The notes beneath the pieces are model-generated. The model worked only from the letters and a program-made list of their open reading frames with translations. It had not been told where the DNA came from and made no database searches. Both the position numbers and the translations under genes were made by a program. Below, piece by piece: positions 52,090 to 61,615 of a DNA stretch of 64,000 nucleotides. Source of the DNA: JBBDST01 sp040904765 (GTDB lineage: Bacteria; Actinomycetota; Nitriliruptoria; Nitriliruptorales; Nitriliruptoraceae). The DNA lies in assembly GCA_040904765.1 (NCBI GenBank), contig JBBDST010000008.1, positions 62,001-126,000 of the forward strand, in the 5' to 3' direction. Position 1 is the first letter of the stretch, and each line of letters starts with the position of its first letter.

Positions 52090-53280
52090 TTACGGGGTGG
52101 GCCGGATCCAGGGGGCGTGGCCATCGAGGTTGTCTAGGAACTCGCGGGCTACAAGCATCCGGTGCACCTCATCTGGTCCGTCATAGATTCGGGCCGCCCG
52201 GGCCTCCCGGTACATGCGTTCCAGTGGCAGATCTGCCGTTAGTCCTGCCGCACCGTGCACCTGGATGGCCCGGTCGATGACATCCTGGAGCATTCGTGCG
52301 GTGTGGAACTTGATCATTGAGGTGGCCACACGAGCCTCGCGGCCCTCGTCCATGATTCGCGCAGTGTCGAGGGTCATGAGTCGGGTGGACTGGATCTGCG
52401 CCGCGGACTCGGCGATGTAACGCTGGATCTCGCCCTTGTCCCGCAGCAGCGAACTGTGGGCGTAGCGAACGTTGGCCCACGCGCACATCAGTTCGAAGGC
52501 CCGTTCTGCCTGTCCGAGCCACCGCATGCAGTCGAAAACCCTGGCGGGTTGCAGCCGCATCTGGGCGATCGCGAATCCTTGACCACGTTCGCCCAACAGA
52601 TGATCGGTACTGACCCGGACCTTGTCGAGTCGGATCTCACCGTATGAACTGGTCGCATCGCCCATCAGGGGGATCAGTCGCTCAAGGGAGTATCCGTGGG
52701 TGTCCGTCGGAACCAAGAATGCGGAGTACTGCTGAGACAGTGGCGCGTTGGGATCGGTCTTGGCGAACACGGTCAAGAGTGTGGAACGATCCGCCCAGGA
52801 CACGAACCACTTGTGCGCATCGATGACCCAGTGGTCACCCTGGCGGACAGCAACGCTGCGCATCAGCTTGGGATCCGATCCTGCGACCTCTGGTTCGGTC
52901 ATGCCCAGGCTCGCGAAGATCTCCCCCTGCACCAACGGCGTCAACCAGCGCTCGCGCTGCTCCGCTGTGCCGAAGCGTTGCAGCATCAGGGCGTCCTGCA
53001 GAGTGTGCGTTCCCAGCGCCACTACCGCAGGCGAAGAGCGTCCAATTACCTCATTGACATACACGTAATCCAAGAACGGCAATCCGCCCCCGCCGAGTTC
53101 CTCCGGGTGACCGAGCGCCCACAGGCCGGCCTCCTTCGCCTGCTGCATCAGTCGCGCCAGCTGATCCGCGTTGCCCAATTGCAGCAGCTCACCCTCGACG
53201 TGCAGCACTTCGTCATCGACGAAGTGCTGCACGCTGTTGCACAACAACTGAATCTCTTCGGTGAGTCCGAACCCGTCCAT
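52090..53280 (-). CDS. Acyl-CoA dehydrogenase
   Basis: An intact 396-residue flavoprotein that oxidises an acyl-CoA to the 2-enoyl-CoA. FAD/substrate segments include IFASLGMTEPEVAGSDP, the WFVSWADRS region, LIPLMGDATSSYGEIRLDKVRV and the C-terminal QVHGAAGLTADLPLERMYREARAARIYDGPDEVHRM; it resembles the ACAD10/11-like group. AGGAGAG lies seven bases before the ATG. Its GC and codon use are richer than in core neighbours, fitting acquisition with the element. Electron acceptor and substrate are unknown. Confidence 0.9.
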   Translation of the reverse strand: MDGFGLTEEIQLLCNSVQHFVDDEVLHVEGELLQLGNADQLARLMQQAKEAGLWALGHPEELGGGGLPFLDYVYVNEVIGRSSPAVVALGTHTLQDALMLQRFGTAEQRERWLTPLVQGEIFASLGMTEPEVAGSDPKLMRSVAVRQGDHWVIDAHKWFVSWADRSTLLTVFAKTDPNAPLSQQYSAFLVPTDTHGYSLERLIPLMGDATSSYGEIRLDKVRVSTDHLLGERGQGFAIAQMRLQPARVFDCMRWLGQAERAFELMCAWANVRYAHSSLLRDKGEIQRYIAESAAQIQSTRLMTLDTARIMDEGREARVATSMIKFHTARMLQDVIDRAIQVHGAAGLTADLPLERMYREARAARIYDGPDEVHRMLVAREFLDNLDGHAPWIRPTP

Positions 53281-53667
53281 GATAAAACTCTCCTGCAGGC
53301 CTCCTGCGGTGTGGGATCTGACCCTAGTTGAGGTGATATGGATAATGCGAGAGGTAATGCTTTCGCGGGTGGTGTCACGAAGCGCAAGTTTCTGCGGATT
53401 TCGGGATTTCGGAAAGCACTGGCTACCACTAGTTAGGCGAAAGCCGTGCGGATAGCGCTAGCCGTAGCGGGGCAGTGCTCGTCCACCAACAGTCACTGGA
53501 AGTCGCCGGATCACTCCCAGACAAACCTGTCACTAAAGCCTGGGCCAGCCCCTCGTAGACCGGTGACAAGTTTGCTTGGATATCCATTTCGTGTCCACCA
53601 ACGCAAAGAACGCCCCATGGGTGCCGGGACGTTTGTTGTCATTCCGGCGTATTCTGGGTGTTCGCCG
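53281..53667. other. Intergenic stretch between the acyl-CoA dehydrogenase and tRNA-Leu, nothing recognised
   Basis: About 390 bases that should hold the acyl-CoA dehydrogenase promoter. I see no gene, RNA or clear promoter hexamers. Confidence 0.5.
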
Positions 53668-53754
53668 TGGTGCGCGAGGGGGGACTTGAACCCCCATGTC
53701 CTTACGGACACACGGCCCTCAACCGTGCGCGTCTGCCAATTCCGCCACTCGCGC
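53668..53754 (-). tRNA. tRNA-Leu(GAG)
   Basis: A complete class II tRNA with CCA encoded. Acceptor GCGCGAG pairs with CTCGCGC; the D arm contains GGCGGAATTGGCAGAC; the anticodon stem CACGG/CCGTG closes the loop TTGAGGG, giving anticodon GAG; the long variable arm is TGTCC-GTAA-GGACA; the T stem GGGGG/CCCCC closes TTCAAGT. It reads CUU/CUC codons. Its 3' half is repeated at 50016-50070, so it is the target of the integrative element. Confidence 0.97.
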
Positions 53755-53813
53755 CAAAGCACTTCAAAGCGGCAGCGTAGTGCCCGCACACATTGACTGC
53801 CAATTGCACCTAG

Positions 53814-55445
53814 TTAGGAGGATGTTTGCATGCTTATTTCACTGAGATTCAGCCGTCCAAAAGGCGAAATATGCGCATCGGCAAGATCTGTGGCAATGAT
53901 GCGCTCATGGCGGTACCACAAAATCGGTAACACGATCGCCTCTTCGAGTAGTTCCCGTTCAAGTTGCTGATACAGAAACTGACGTATCAGAGCCGATTTG
54001 ATCCCACGATTTAGAATCAACGGCTCATCAAAGACAGATTCGTCTTGTCCCAAAAGACTGTCACCGTCAGCCAAACTACCTCCAAACAGTGGTTCCAAGT
54101 ATTCAGCAGCATCAGTAACGTTACTTCGCCACCCAAGACGAAACGCCGACCATGCGAACTGTTCCTGTTGGTTGGCAAGGGTCGAATAGTCAATCGCGCG
54201 GAAACGCACCGTTATTGGCAAACTCTGTTCGATCATGCTGGCTAACCGCTCTGCGATGAGCGTATGTACCGCCCCCAAGGGATGAAGCAAGTTGAGAATA
54301 AGGTCCGGATCGGCTTCGGTAGCCGCGACCGCGTCGGCAAAAAGCTCGCGGGCACGGGCACTGTCTGGGGTGCAGTGTGAGCACGGTGACGTCAACGCGC
54401 CAGGTAGGGACGGGGGAAGATAGGAAGTTGCAGCTACACGCGTCCCACCCATTACTTCCGCAGCCAACAATTCACGATCAATCGCTAAAGACAAAGCCTG
54501 GCGGGCACGAACATCCGTGAATGGCGGTGTTTGGACATCGATGACATACAAATACACCGCAGAAGTCAAATCGGTAACCACTCCATGGCTCCGGTCACCG
54601 CCAGCAACCATGCCAAAACGTCGAATAGCTTCACTGCGCCGTTGTGGCGGTACATACGCTACGTGAATTTGCCCATCCGTGAACGCCCGCCACTGTGCTT
54701 CACGAGTCGGATCGTTGGCAAAAATGGTGAAGATTACTTCATCAATCTGTGGTGGCATATGGTGGTCAGTATTACGGGCAAGCCGAATGAACGCGCCAGG
54801 CTCATACACTCCAACCATTTGAAACGGGCCATTTCCAATCGGTGCGAGCGCAAAACTCTCCGGGTCGTTTTCAGCGGCCGCAGGAATCGGTGCAAGAGAC
54901 GGGTCAGTGAGTAGTTCTAAAAAGGCTGCGCGTGGTCGGCGCAATGTGATTTCGAGTGTTTGAGGATCAAGGGCACGTACACCACTTAGTGGTGTACCGA
55001 AACGTTGAGCGTTTGTGATTCCCGCTACATCGCGCAACAGATATTCGAGATAGCTGCGTGGTGTACTGGTGCCATCAGTGATGCCATTAAAGGCACGTAC
55101 AAAATCTTGGGCGGTGACGGGCGACCCGTCGTGAAAGGTGGCCTTTCGTAACGTGAAGGTGTAGCGCAGCCCGGTGTCATCTATGTCCCAACTTTCCGCT
55201 GCGGCGGGAACAATCCGAAAGCCACCATCAAGCCGGACGAGCGGATCGAACAGCGCATCAACAATCTGTTCGCCTTCATCATCGCGAACAAATCGGGGAT
55301 CAATACTGAGTGGATTGTTTTCTAACGCAACCCGTAAAATTGCTCCTGCTGGCGCGGGAGCATTGACCGGGACTTCGGGTAGCGGTTCGGCAGCGCAGGC
55401 AACGAGCGTAAATATGATTGCGACGAGGCCTAGCGAACGGACCAT
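53814..55445 (-). CDS. ABC transporter substrate-binding lipoprotein, family 5 (oligopeptide-type)
   Basis: A 543-residue extracytoplasmic solute-binding protein. The signal peptide ends in lipobox LVAC with the lipid Cys at residue 17. The SBP_bac_5 signatures are LRVALENNPLSIDPRF, YTFTLRKATFHDGSPVTAQDFVRAF and VRARQALSLAIDRELLAAEVMGG. The ligand may be a peptide or another small solute. No permease or ATPase genes adjoin it. It follows secG with no spacer (stop TAA directly before ATG). Confidence 0.9.
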   Translation of the reverse strand: MVRSLGLVAIIFTLVACAAEPLPEVPVNAPAPAGAILRVALENNPLSIDPRFVRDDEGEQIVDALFDPLVRLDGGFRIVPAAAESWDIDDTGLRYTFTLRKATFHDGSPVTAQDFVRAFNGITDGTSTPRSYLEYLLRDVAGITNAQRFGTPLSGVRALDPQTLEITLRRPRAAFLELLTDPSLAPIPAAAENDPESFALAPIGNGPFQMVGVYEPGAFIRLARNTDHHMPPQIDEVIFTIFANDPTREAQWRAFTDGQIHVAYVPPQRRSEAIRRFGMVAGGDRSHGVVTDLTSAVYLYVIDVQTPPFTDVRARQALSLAIDRELLAAEVMGGTRVAATSYLPPSLPGALTSPCSHCTPDSARARELFADAVAATEADPDLILNLLHPLGAVHTLIAERLASMIEQSLPITVRFRAIDYSTLANQQEQFAWSAFRLGWRSNVTDAAEYLEPLFGGSLADGDSLLGQDESVFDEPLILNRGIKSALIRQFLYQQLERELLEEAIVLPILWYRHERIIATDLADAHISPFGRLNLSEISMQTSS

Positions 55446-55673
55446 TTACAGCACGATGACCAGTGCAATATTGGTCGAAAAAAACAGTACAGCGAGAACT
55501 ACGGTGATTTTGTTCAGGTTTTTCTCTACTACAGCAGAACCCTGCAAGCCCATCGCAGCACCACCACCGAACATGTCAGAAAGGCCACCACCTTGACCGC
55601 GGTGCAGCAGTACGAACGAAATCAGCGCCAACGCAAGCAGCAGATGGAAAGCAACAAGTAGAGCGGCTAGCAC
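55446..55673 (-). CDS. secG: Preprotein translocase subunit SecG
   Basis: A 75-residue Sec channel subunit with two membrane segments (about 2-23 and 55-74) and between them the conserved LLHRGQGGGLSDMFGGG loop. It starts with GTG behind GGAG. SecG normally follows tpi in actinobacteria; here a BlaI/M56 pair lies between them. Confidence 0.94.
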   Translation of the reverse strand: MLAALLVAFHLLLALALISFVLLHRGQGGGLSDMFGGGAAMGLQGSAVVEKNLNKITVVLAVLFFSTNIALVIVL

Positions 55674-55753
55674 GATCTCTCCAATGATGAACGAATGCCC
55701 AAAGGATAGCAGTTTGATCCCAGCAACTCGCTGCCTGAACTCAATCGCTCGAA

Positions 55754-57091
55754 CTAGTGCGAATCCGCCACCCAGAACATCCGCACACTGCCCCCTGGAT
55801 CATCATTTAACGGTGTGGCACGTAGGACATTGGTGGATTGCGATGCCAAACTCGAACGATGAGGAACAAGACCCAGTGACACGGCGGTTACCTGAGACGG
55901 ACAAAGTATGTCTGTACACGAACGAATTGTTGATGGCCGATTGTCGAGTTGCCGTTCAATATGAGTTCTCACCGGCAATGGAGTATCCACAGCAACGGGT
56001 GTAGCTACTTCACGATAAACCGCAAAAACACGCGCTTCAGTCTGCTCCAACTTGACGTTAGTTGAGGCGTTTGACCACATTACGGCTACCCCGTCACGAT
56101 CGGTCGCGTCAGTGCGCAAGATTGCCGGCAGTGCAATAGAGGCGACTACTGTTACACCAGAAAGTAAGGCGACAGTCGCTAATTCGAGTTGGTGACGTAG
56201 GCGGCTCACCGGCTGGGGTGTCAACAGCGCCTCGATACGCGCAACGAATTCACCCTGTGGGGCAAGTGCGGCAACGCCTGGTGCTAGCGACATGCGCGGC
56301 AACCCGGCAGCCTTTAGCATGCTGCTGGCAAGGGCTGCCGGTTTACCGGTGAGGTTGACAGCACGCTCATCTGCGGCGCGTTCGCGTTCACGGTGAAGCG
56401 AAGTGTCAGCCCAGGCACGTCCAGGTATGAAAAAGAGCATGTCTTTGATGATGCCGACGATCACAGCGGTGGCATTATCGTGGCGGGAAATGTGAGCCAA
56501 CTCGTGGGCGACTACCGCATGCAACTCATCGGTATCAAGTTGGGCCAGCAGCGACTCGCTAACTACGAAACAGGGTCGACGTAAACCAGCCACGTACGCA
56601 CCGCCACGGCAATGCTCAGTAACGATGATTTGCGGAGCAACGATGTTTAACCGTTGGGCAGTGTTAACCACCAAGTCATGCAGCGACGACGGCACGGCAC
56701 GGGTAGTCAGAGTCGTGCGATGCCGCGAAAACGTCACATAGCGCACGAAGCGACGAGCAACCAGCACGCCGGCGACCGTAAGCCATGCGCCAAAAAGTAA
56801 TGGCACGGCTAACGGAGCAAAATCGAGATAACCGTATTCAACAGGAATTGGAAGTACCGCTCCGGAAGTGGTGGGAATCATTAATACCGGAAGCTGAGGT
56901 GAGCGGAGGCTTAATCCAAGCGCGGTCAGTACAGCTACCACCGGTATGAACGCCGCAGCGAAACGCGCACGTGTACTGCGTAACTTTAAACGATAGAGAA
57001 GATGCCCAACGAAGGCGCCAACTGCCACCGCAACAGCGACCCGAACAAGCACAGAGTCAAGCGGTACCGCTAAGAGAAGTCCGCGATCCAT
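55754..57091 (-). CDS. M56-family (BlaR1/MecR1-like) membrane metallopeptidase
   Basis: A 445-residue membrane protein with N-terminal membrane segments and the zinc motif HELAH near residue 200, followed by a third-ligand region around RERERAADERAVNLTG. Another membrane segment comes near residue 310 and a C-terminal tail of about 115 residues. It lacks a penicillin-binding sensor domain of BlaR1 size, so the signal is probably not a beta-lactam. It likely inactivates the partner BlaI-type repressor five bases upstream. Confidence 0.87.
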   Translation of the reverse strand: MDRGLLLAVPLDSVLVRVAVAVAVGAFVGHLLYRLKLRSTRARFAAAFIPVVAVLTALGLSLRSPQLPVLMIPTTSGAVLPIPVEYGYLDFAPLAVPLLFGAWLTVAGVLVARRFVRYVTFSRHRTTLTTRAVPSSLHDLVVNTAQRLNIVAPQIIVTEHCRGGAYVAGLRRPCFVVSESLLAQLDTDELHAVVAHELAHISRHDNATAVIVGIIKDMLFFIPGRAWADTSLHRERERAADERAVNLTGKPAALASSMLKAAGLPRMSLAPGVAALAPQGEFVARIEALLTPQPVSRLRHQLELATVALLSGVTVVASIALPAILRTDATDRDGVAVMWSNASTNVKLEQTEARVFAVYREVATPVAVDTPLPVRTHIERQLDNRPSTIRSCTDILCPSQVTAVSLGLVPHRSSLASQSTNVLRATPLNDDPGGSVRMFWVADSH

Positions 57092-57096
57092 CGGCG

Positions 57097-57492
57097 TTAC
57101 TCGAGTTCGCGATGGCGGGCCACAGCATCACGCAGCTGGGCAAGCACCTCGGCATCAATGTCAGTGACGACATCAGCCAGATAGGCGGTGGCGGGTTCGG
57201 GGTACTGGTCAAACAACCAACCCAGGACGCCTTCGACCGTGCTGCGCGCATGGATGTCACGGCTCACTGAAGCGGTGTATCGGTGTGCAAGGTCGGACGT
57301 GTCACGGCGCAACAAATTTTTTGCGGCTAGGCGCGTCATTGTTGTCATCACGGTTGTGTACGCGATTTTGCGTGAATGTTTAAGGCTGTTGTGTACTTCC
57401 CTGACGGTGCATTCGCCGAGCTCCCACACGGCATCCATCACGGCGTACTCCAACGGCCCAAGGACAGTTTCTAAAGTGTCTCGGCCCGCCAC
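57097..57492 (-). CDS. BlaI/MecI/CopY-family transcriptional repressor
   Basis: A 131-residue winged-helix repressor: LGPLEYAVMDAVWELGECTVREVHNSL with the recognition helix and IAYTTVMTTMTRLAAKNLL are family signatures, followed by a C-terminal dimer region that the partner peptidase would cut. Its targets are unknown; self-regulation of the pair is usual. No beta-lactamase gene is in the window. Confidence 0.9.
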   Translation of the reverse strand: MAGRDTLETVLGPLEYAVMDAVWELGECTVREVHNSLKHSRKIAYTTVMTTMTRLAAKNLLRRDTSDLAHRYTASVSRDIHARSTVEGVLGWLFDQYPEPATAYLADVVTDIDAEVLAQLRDAVARHRELE

Positions 57493-57561
57493 GGTTACTC
57501 CCCATTTCTAACGACAGTAGTGCAAGCGTAGCGCTGGACTTGCCTGAAGTAACGGTTAGTT

Positions 57562-58338
57562 TTACAAGCGTCGATGCGCCACGATCAGTGCAAAATCTTC
57601 TGCCGACAAACTTGCACCGCCGACCAAGGCTCCATCGATATCGTCTTGCGCAAGAATGCTGCGGATATTGCCTGGTTTGACACTGCCGCCATACTGAATA
57701 CGGATTGCATCGGCGGCAGCTTGGTCGAATATTTGGGCAAGTTCACTACGGATAGCAGACGCCATTTCTTGTGCATCCTGCGATGTTGCTGTCTCCCCAC
57801 TTCCGATGGCCCAAACCGGCTCGTAGGCGATCACGAGTGCTTCGGGGTCGGTGAATGAAAGTTGCGCCACTGAGGCATGCAGTTGGTCAAGCACCACTTT
57901 AATGTGGTTGTTGGCCCGGCGATCATCCAACATCTCCCCTACGCACACGATTGCATGCATACCTGCAGCAAGTACGGCACGCGCCTTTGCGTTCACCACT
58001 GCGTCGGTTTCTGCGTTATACATTCGACGTTCGGAGTGACCGACGAGGACGTAAGCAGTGTCAAGGCGTGCCAGCATGGCGGCAGAAATCTCGCCGGTAA
58101 ATGCTCCTGAAGCATCCGTATGGACGTTTTGTGCACCCAACAACATCGGCAGTTTGTCGGCATGAATCAGGGTTTGCACGGAACGTAATGCGGTAAAAGG
58201 TGGACAGATAACAATGTGCTGGCCGTCGTAGTCTTCTTCTTTCAAGTGGTAAGCGAACTGCTGAACGAGTTGGATCGCTTCGAGATGATCTTTATACATC
58301 TTCCAGTTGGCTGCGATGATCGGCGTGCGAGTACTCAT
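57562..58338 (-). CDS. tpiA: Triose-phosphate isomerase
   Basis: Interconverts DHAP and glyceraldehyde-3-phosphate, 258 residues. ANWKMYKD carries the catalytic Lys, VLVGHSERR the catalytic His, and AYEPVWAIGSG the catalytic Glu; the phosphate loop is QYGGSVKPGNI. AAAGGA precedes the ATG. It is the third gene of gap-pgk-tpi, 32 bases after pgk. Confidence 0.97.
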   Translation of the reverse strand: MSTRTPIIAANWKMYKDHLEAIQLVQQFAYHLKEEDYDGQHIVICPPFTALRSVQTLIHADKLPMLLGAQNVHTDASGAFTGEISAAMLARLDTAYVLVGHSERRMYNAETDAVVNAKARAVLAAGMHAIVCVGEMLDDRRANNHIKVVLDQLHASVAQLSFTDPEALVIAYEPVWAIGSGETATSQDAQEMASAIRSELAQIFDQAAADAIRIQYGGSVKPGNIRSILAQDDIDGALVGGASLSAEDFALIVAHRRL

Positions 58339-58370
58339 CTGGCATCCTTTTGGATCTGCAGTGCCGGTAG

Positions 58371-59564
58371 TTAACGCTGCAATGCGCTAACCCCAGGTAA
58401 CGTTTTTCCTTCAAGCAATTCAAGCGCTGCCCCGCCGCCAGTTGAGACGTGATCGACCTTACCGTCCAACCCCAACCGTCTAATCGCTGCCGCCGAATCG
58501 CCACCACCTACAACGGTGTAACCGGTGCAATGAGCCACAGCTTCGGCAACTTGGCGGGTACCGGCGGCAAAGGCATCCCATTCGCTGACGCCCATAGGGC
58601 CGTTCCAAAACACCGTTGAAGCCGACGCGACTAGTTCAGCGAACCGTCGCGACGTGTCTGGTCCAATATCGAGCGACATAGCGTCAGACGGGATTGCAGT
58701 CACGGGCACCGTCGATGGGGTTGCGTCTTTCGCAAATTCAGTCACAACCACGACATCGGTTGGAAGATGAATCGCAACACCAAGATCTTCGGCGATCGCA
58801 AGGAGCGCACGCACCGTGTCGATTTGATCTTCTTCAATACGAGAGATACCGACGGTTACACCTTGCGCGGCAAGTAACGTCGAGGCCATGGCTCCGCCTA
58901 CTGCAATGCTGTCTACTCGCCGCAACAGGTTTTCGATCACGCCCAGTTTGTCTGAAACTTTCGATCCACCGAGAAGTGCGATGTAGGGGCGTTCGGGTTC
59001 AGTAACAAGTGAGTACAACACCGAAAGTTCTTTTTCGAGCAGCAAGCCGGCGTAACCGTCCAGCTTTTTCGCCACACCAACAATCGAGGCGTGCGCACGG
59101 TGTGATGCACCAAAAGCATCATTCACATAAACATCGGCAAGCCCTGCGAGCGCGCTGGCAAATAGTGGGTCGTTAGCCGTTTCGCCCGGTTCAAAGCGCA
59201 AGTTTTCGAGCAGTAACACAGAACCAGGTTTAAGTTGCTCGGCTTTGGTTTGTGCGTCGTCACCGGCAACGTCGGCAGCAAACGTAACGTCACAATCCAA
59301 CAGTTCTCCCAGACGCGTCGCAATCGGTTGTAACGACAAAGCGGGGTCAACAGTTCCGTTGGGACGACCCAGATGAGACGCGATAACAATCTTTGCGTTT
59401 TGCGCCAACAGACGGTTGATTGTGGGTAGCGAAGAGATGATACGCAACTCGTCAGTAATGACCCCATCCCGCATCGGCACATTTAAATCGGCACGGAGAA
59501 AGACAGTCCTGCCATCGACCTGTAATGCGTCAATACCCCGTACACCCTCGGGCAGAGGGGTCAT
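58371..59564 (-). CDS. pgk: Phosphoglycerate kinase
   Basis: Transfers phosphate from 1,3-bisphosphoglycerate to ADP, 397 residues. VFLRADLNVPMRDG near the N-terminus binds substrate, ASHLGRPNG follows, LLGGSKVSDKLGVIENL is in the second domain and VVGGGDSAAAI at the nucleotide site. The ATG at 59564 is chosen as it overlaps the gap stop by four bases; a longer frame to 59618 would extend into gap. Confidence 0.97.
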   Translation of the reverse strand: MTPLPEGVRGIDALQVDGRTVFLRADLNVPMRDGVITDELRIISSLPTINRLLAQNAKIVIASHLGRPNGTVDPALSLQPIATRLGELLDCDVTFAADVAGDDAQTKAEQLKPGSVLLLENLRFEPGETANDPLFASALAGLADVYVNDAFGASHRAHASIVGVAKKLDGYAGLLLEKELSVLYSLVTEPERPYIALLGGSKVSDKLGVIENLLRRVDSIAVGGAMASTLLAAQGVTVGISRIEEDQIDTVRALLAIAEDLGVAIHLPTDVVVVTEFAKDATPSTVPVTAIPSDAMSLDIGPDTSRRFAELVASASTVFWNGPMGVSEWDAFAAGTRQVAEAVAHCTGYTVVGGGDSAAAIRRLGLDGKVDHVSTGGGAALELLEGKTLPGVSALQR

Positions 59565-60565
59565 TTGGCATTGCCGACAAAAGCAGCAAATTCCGCAAGA
59601 CGCGTCGAATAGCCCCACTCGTTGTCGTACCAGCCAAGGACTTTGACGAAGTTGCCAATGGCCATGGTCGCTAGGCCGTCAAAAATGCATGAGTGCGGAT
59701 TGCCAACAATATCGATCGACACGATCGGGTCTTCGGTGTATTCCAGAATGCCCTGTAGCGGTCCATCCGCGGCGGCTTTTATTGCCTCGTTGATTTCTTC
59801 ACGGGTCACATCTCGACTCATCAGCAAGGTGAGGTCCGTGACCGAGCCGTCGGGGATTGGTACCCGCATCGCCATGCCGTCAAGTTTTCCCGCCATCTGT
59901 GGCAAAGCAAGTGCCGCAGCTTTAGCCGCACCAGTGCTGGTGGGCACAATTGACAGGGCTGCGGCTCTAGCTCGACGCGGGTCACCGTGTGGGGCATCGT
60001 GCAAATTCTGGTCACCCGTGTAGGCGTGAACGGTGGTCATCAAGCCTTTTTCGATCCCGAACGCATCATCTAAAACTTTCACCATTGGCACAACCGAGTT
60101 GGTGGTGCATGACGCCATAGAAATGACGTGATGGTTGGCAGGGTCATATTCATCTTCGTTCGCGCCAAGGACGATTGTTTTGTCTTCGCCTGACGCAGGT
60201 GCAGAGATGATGACTTTGCGTGCTCCCGCATCGAGATGTTTCGCGGCCGCTTCTCGTTTTGTGAAAAAGCCAGTGGATTCAATCACAACGTCGATATCGA
60301 GGCTACCCCAGGGCAGTTGGCCTGGGTCTCGCTCAGAGTAGATTTTGATTGGGTTGCCGTTCACAACCAACTGGTCGCCATCGACAGTAACTTCACCTGG
60401 GAAACGTCCGTGCACGCTGTCATAGCGAAGCAGCAGAGCAAGACTTGCCGGATCGGTTAGGTCGTTGATCGCAACGATGTCGATCGCAATGTCGTTTTGC
60501 AGCGCTGACCGGAAAAAGTTGCGGCCAATGCGACCAAATCCATTGATTGCGACACGCACTGTCAT
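59561..60565 (-). CDS. gap: Glyceraldehyde-3-phosphate dehydrogenase
   Basis: The NAD-dependent glycolytic enzyme, 334 residues. VAINGFGRIGRNFFR binds NAD, SMASCTTNSVVP carries the catalytic Cys (about residue 152), and the ending WYDNEWGYSTRL is diagnostic. AAGGAG precedes the ATG. First gene of gap-pgk-tpi, 96 bases after whiA. Confidence 0.97.
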   Translation of the reverse strand: MTVRVAINGFGRIGRNFFRSALQNDIAIDIVAINDLTDPASLALLLRYDSVHGRFPGEVTVDGDQLVVNGNPIKIYSERDPGQLPWGSLDIDVVIESTGFFTKREAAAKHLDAGARKVIISAPASGEDKTIVLGANEDEYDPANHHVISMASCTTNSVVPMVKVLDDAFGIEKGLMTTVHAYTGDQNLHDAPHGDPRRARAAALSIVPTSTGAAKAAALALPQMAGKLDGMAMRVPIPDGSVTDLTLLMSRDVTREEINEAIKAAADGPLQGILEYTEDPIVSIDIVGNPHSCIFDGLATMAIGNFVKVLGWYDNEWGYSTRLAEFAAFVGNAK

Positions 60566-60661
60566 GACTCACTCCTTAAAAAAAGGGACGGCAAATAGGC
60601 ATTCGCGCACTACTGCAGAAAATCGAACACTTCAGACAATAGCAACTTGTGTCGCAGGTGA

Positions 60662-61615
60662 TTAACTAATCGGCCGTTCTTTTGAGGCATCACGGCGTAA
60701 TTGCGCAAGTTGTGCGAGTCGACGATGCACTGCGGCTTTGCCTACAGGCGGGTCGAGTAGGAGCCCCAATTCACGTAAACTCACGTGCGGGTTTGCGAGC
60801 CGGACAAGTGCAGTTTGCCGTAACGGGCCGGGGATCATCTCAAGGCCCTGCTGATTGACAAGTTCGCGGATAACGGTTGTTTGTTCGAGACTGGCGGCAA
60901 CACTTCGCTTCAAATTCGCATTGTCGGCGTTCGCGAGCCGATTCGCGTCACTGCGCAACTGTCTGCGCAGACGCTGTTCGTCGTACTGCATGAATGCGTT
61001 CGTGGCACCAAGCAGCGACAATAGTTCGCCTATCGTTTTGCCCGATTTGATAATTATTCGTAGCCGTTGCGAGTCAGAGATGTGTACATGTGACCCAAGT
61101 AGGCGACGGAAAAGTTTTTGGACATACACCGCGTTTTCGTGGTTTGAGGCGGCGATTTCGCAGTGTGCTTCGCGATGAGGGGCGGAGAACGTCGCGGCAG
61201 CCAACACGACACCGCGAAGAAAACTTATTGCTCGCTCTCCTGGTTTAATTAGTTGTTGCGGCGGCTGGACACGGTCATCTTTGCCAAACAGACCGACTGC
61301 CCGTGCGATAGGTGCTGATGCCTCGTTAAAACGCACCCCATAGCGGGTTGCACGGGTTAATCCTGAAGGTTTTTGCACAAACAATTCCGATCGGTAGTCG
61401 AAACGAGCGTGCACCAAACGAAACGTTCGTCTGGCCACAGCCCCAGATGTCGTGATTACCTGGAGACTGGTGGTTGGTGGCGTGCCACCATGTCGGGTTA
61501 ATACGCCCGCAAAACGTAGAATCCCTTCGATCTCGTCCGGTTGCAGGTTGCGATCAGGTAGCTCGCTATGCGCCAGTTCTTGACGGACAATCTCAGTAAA
61601 ACTTGAAGCCATCAT
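60662..61615 (-). CDS. whiA: Sporulation/cell-division regulator WhiA
   Basis: A 317-residue DNA-binding regulator with an N-terminal LAGLIDADG-like homing-endonuclease fold (AGVLTRHGG, FLRGVVLAAATFSAP) and a C-terminal helix-turn-helix (SLRELGLLLDPPVGKAAVHRRL). It controls sporulation or division genes in Streptomyces. The ATG overlaps the yvcK stop (ATGA). Confidence 0.94.
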   Translation of the reverse strand: MMASSFTEIVRQELAHSELPDRNLQPDEIEGILRFAGVLTRHGGTPPTTSLQVITTSGAVARRTFRLVHARFDYRSELFVQKPSGLTRATRYGVRFNEASAPIARAVGLFGKDDRVQPPQQLIKPGERAISFLRGVVLAAATFSAPHREAHCEIAASNHENAVYVQKLFRRLLGSHVHISDSQRLRIIIKSGKTIGELLSLLGATNAFMQYDEQRLRRQLRSDANRLANADNANLKRSVAASLEQTTVIRELVNQQGLEMIPGPLRQTALVRLANPHVSLRELGLLLDPPVGKAAVHRRLAQLAQLRRDASKERPIS

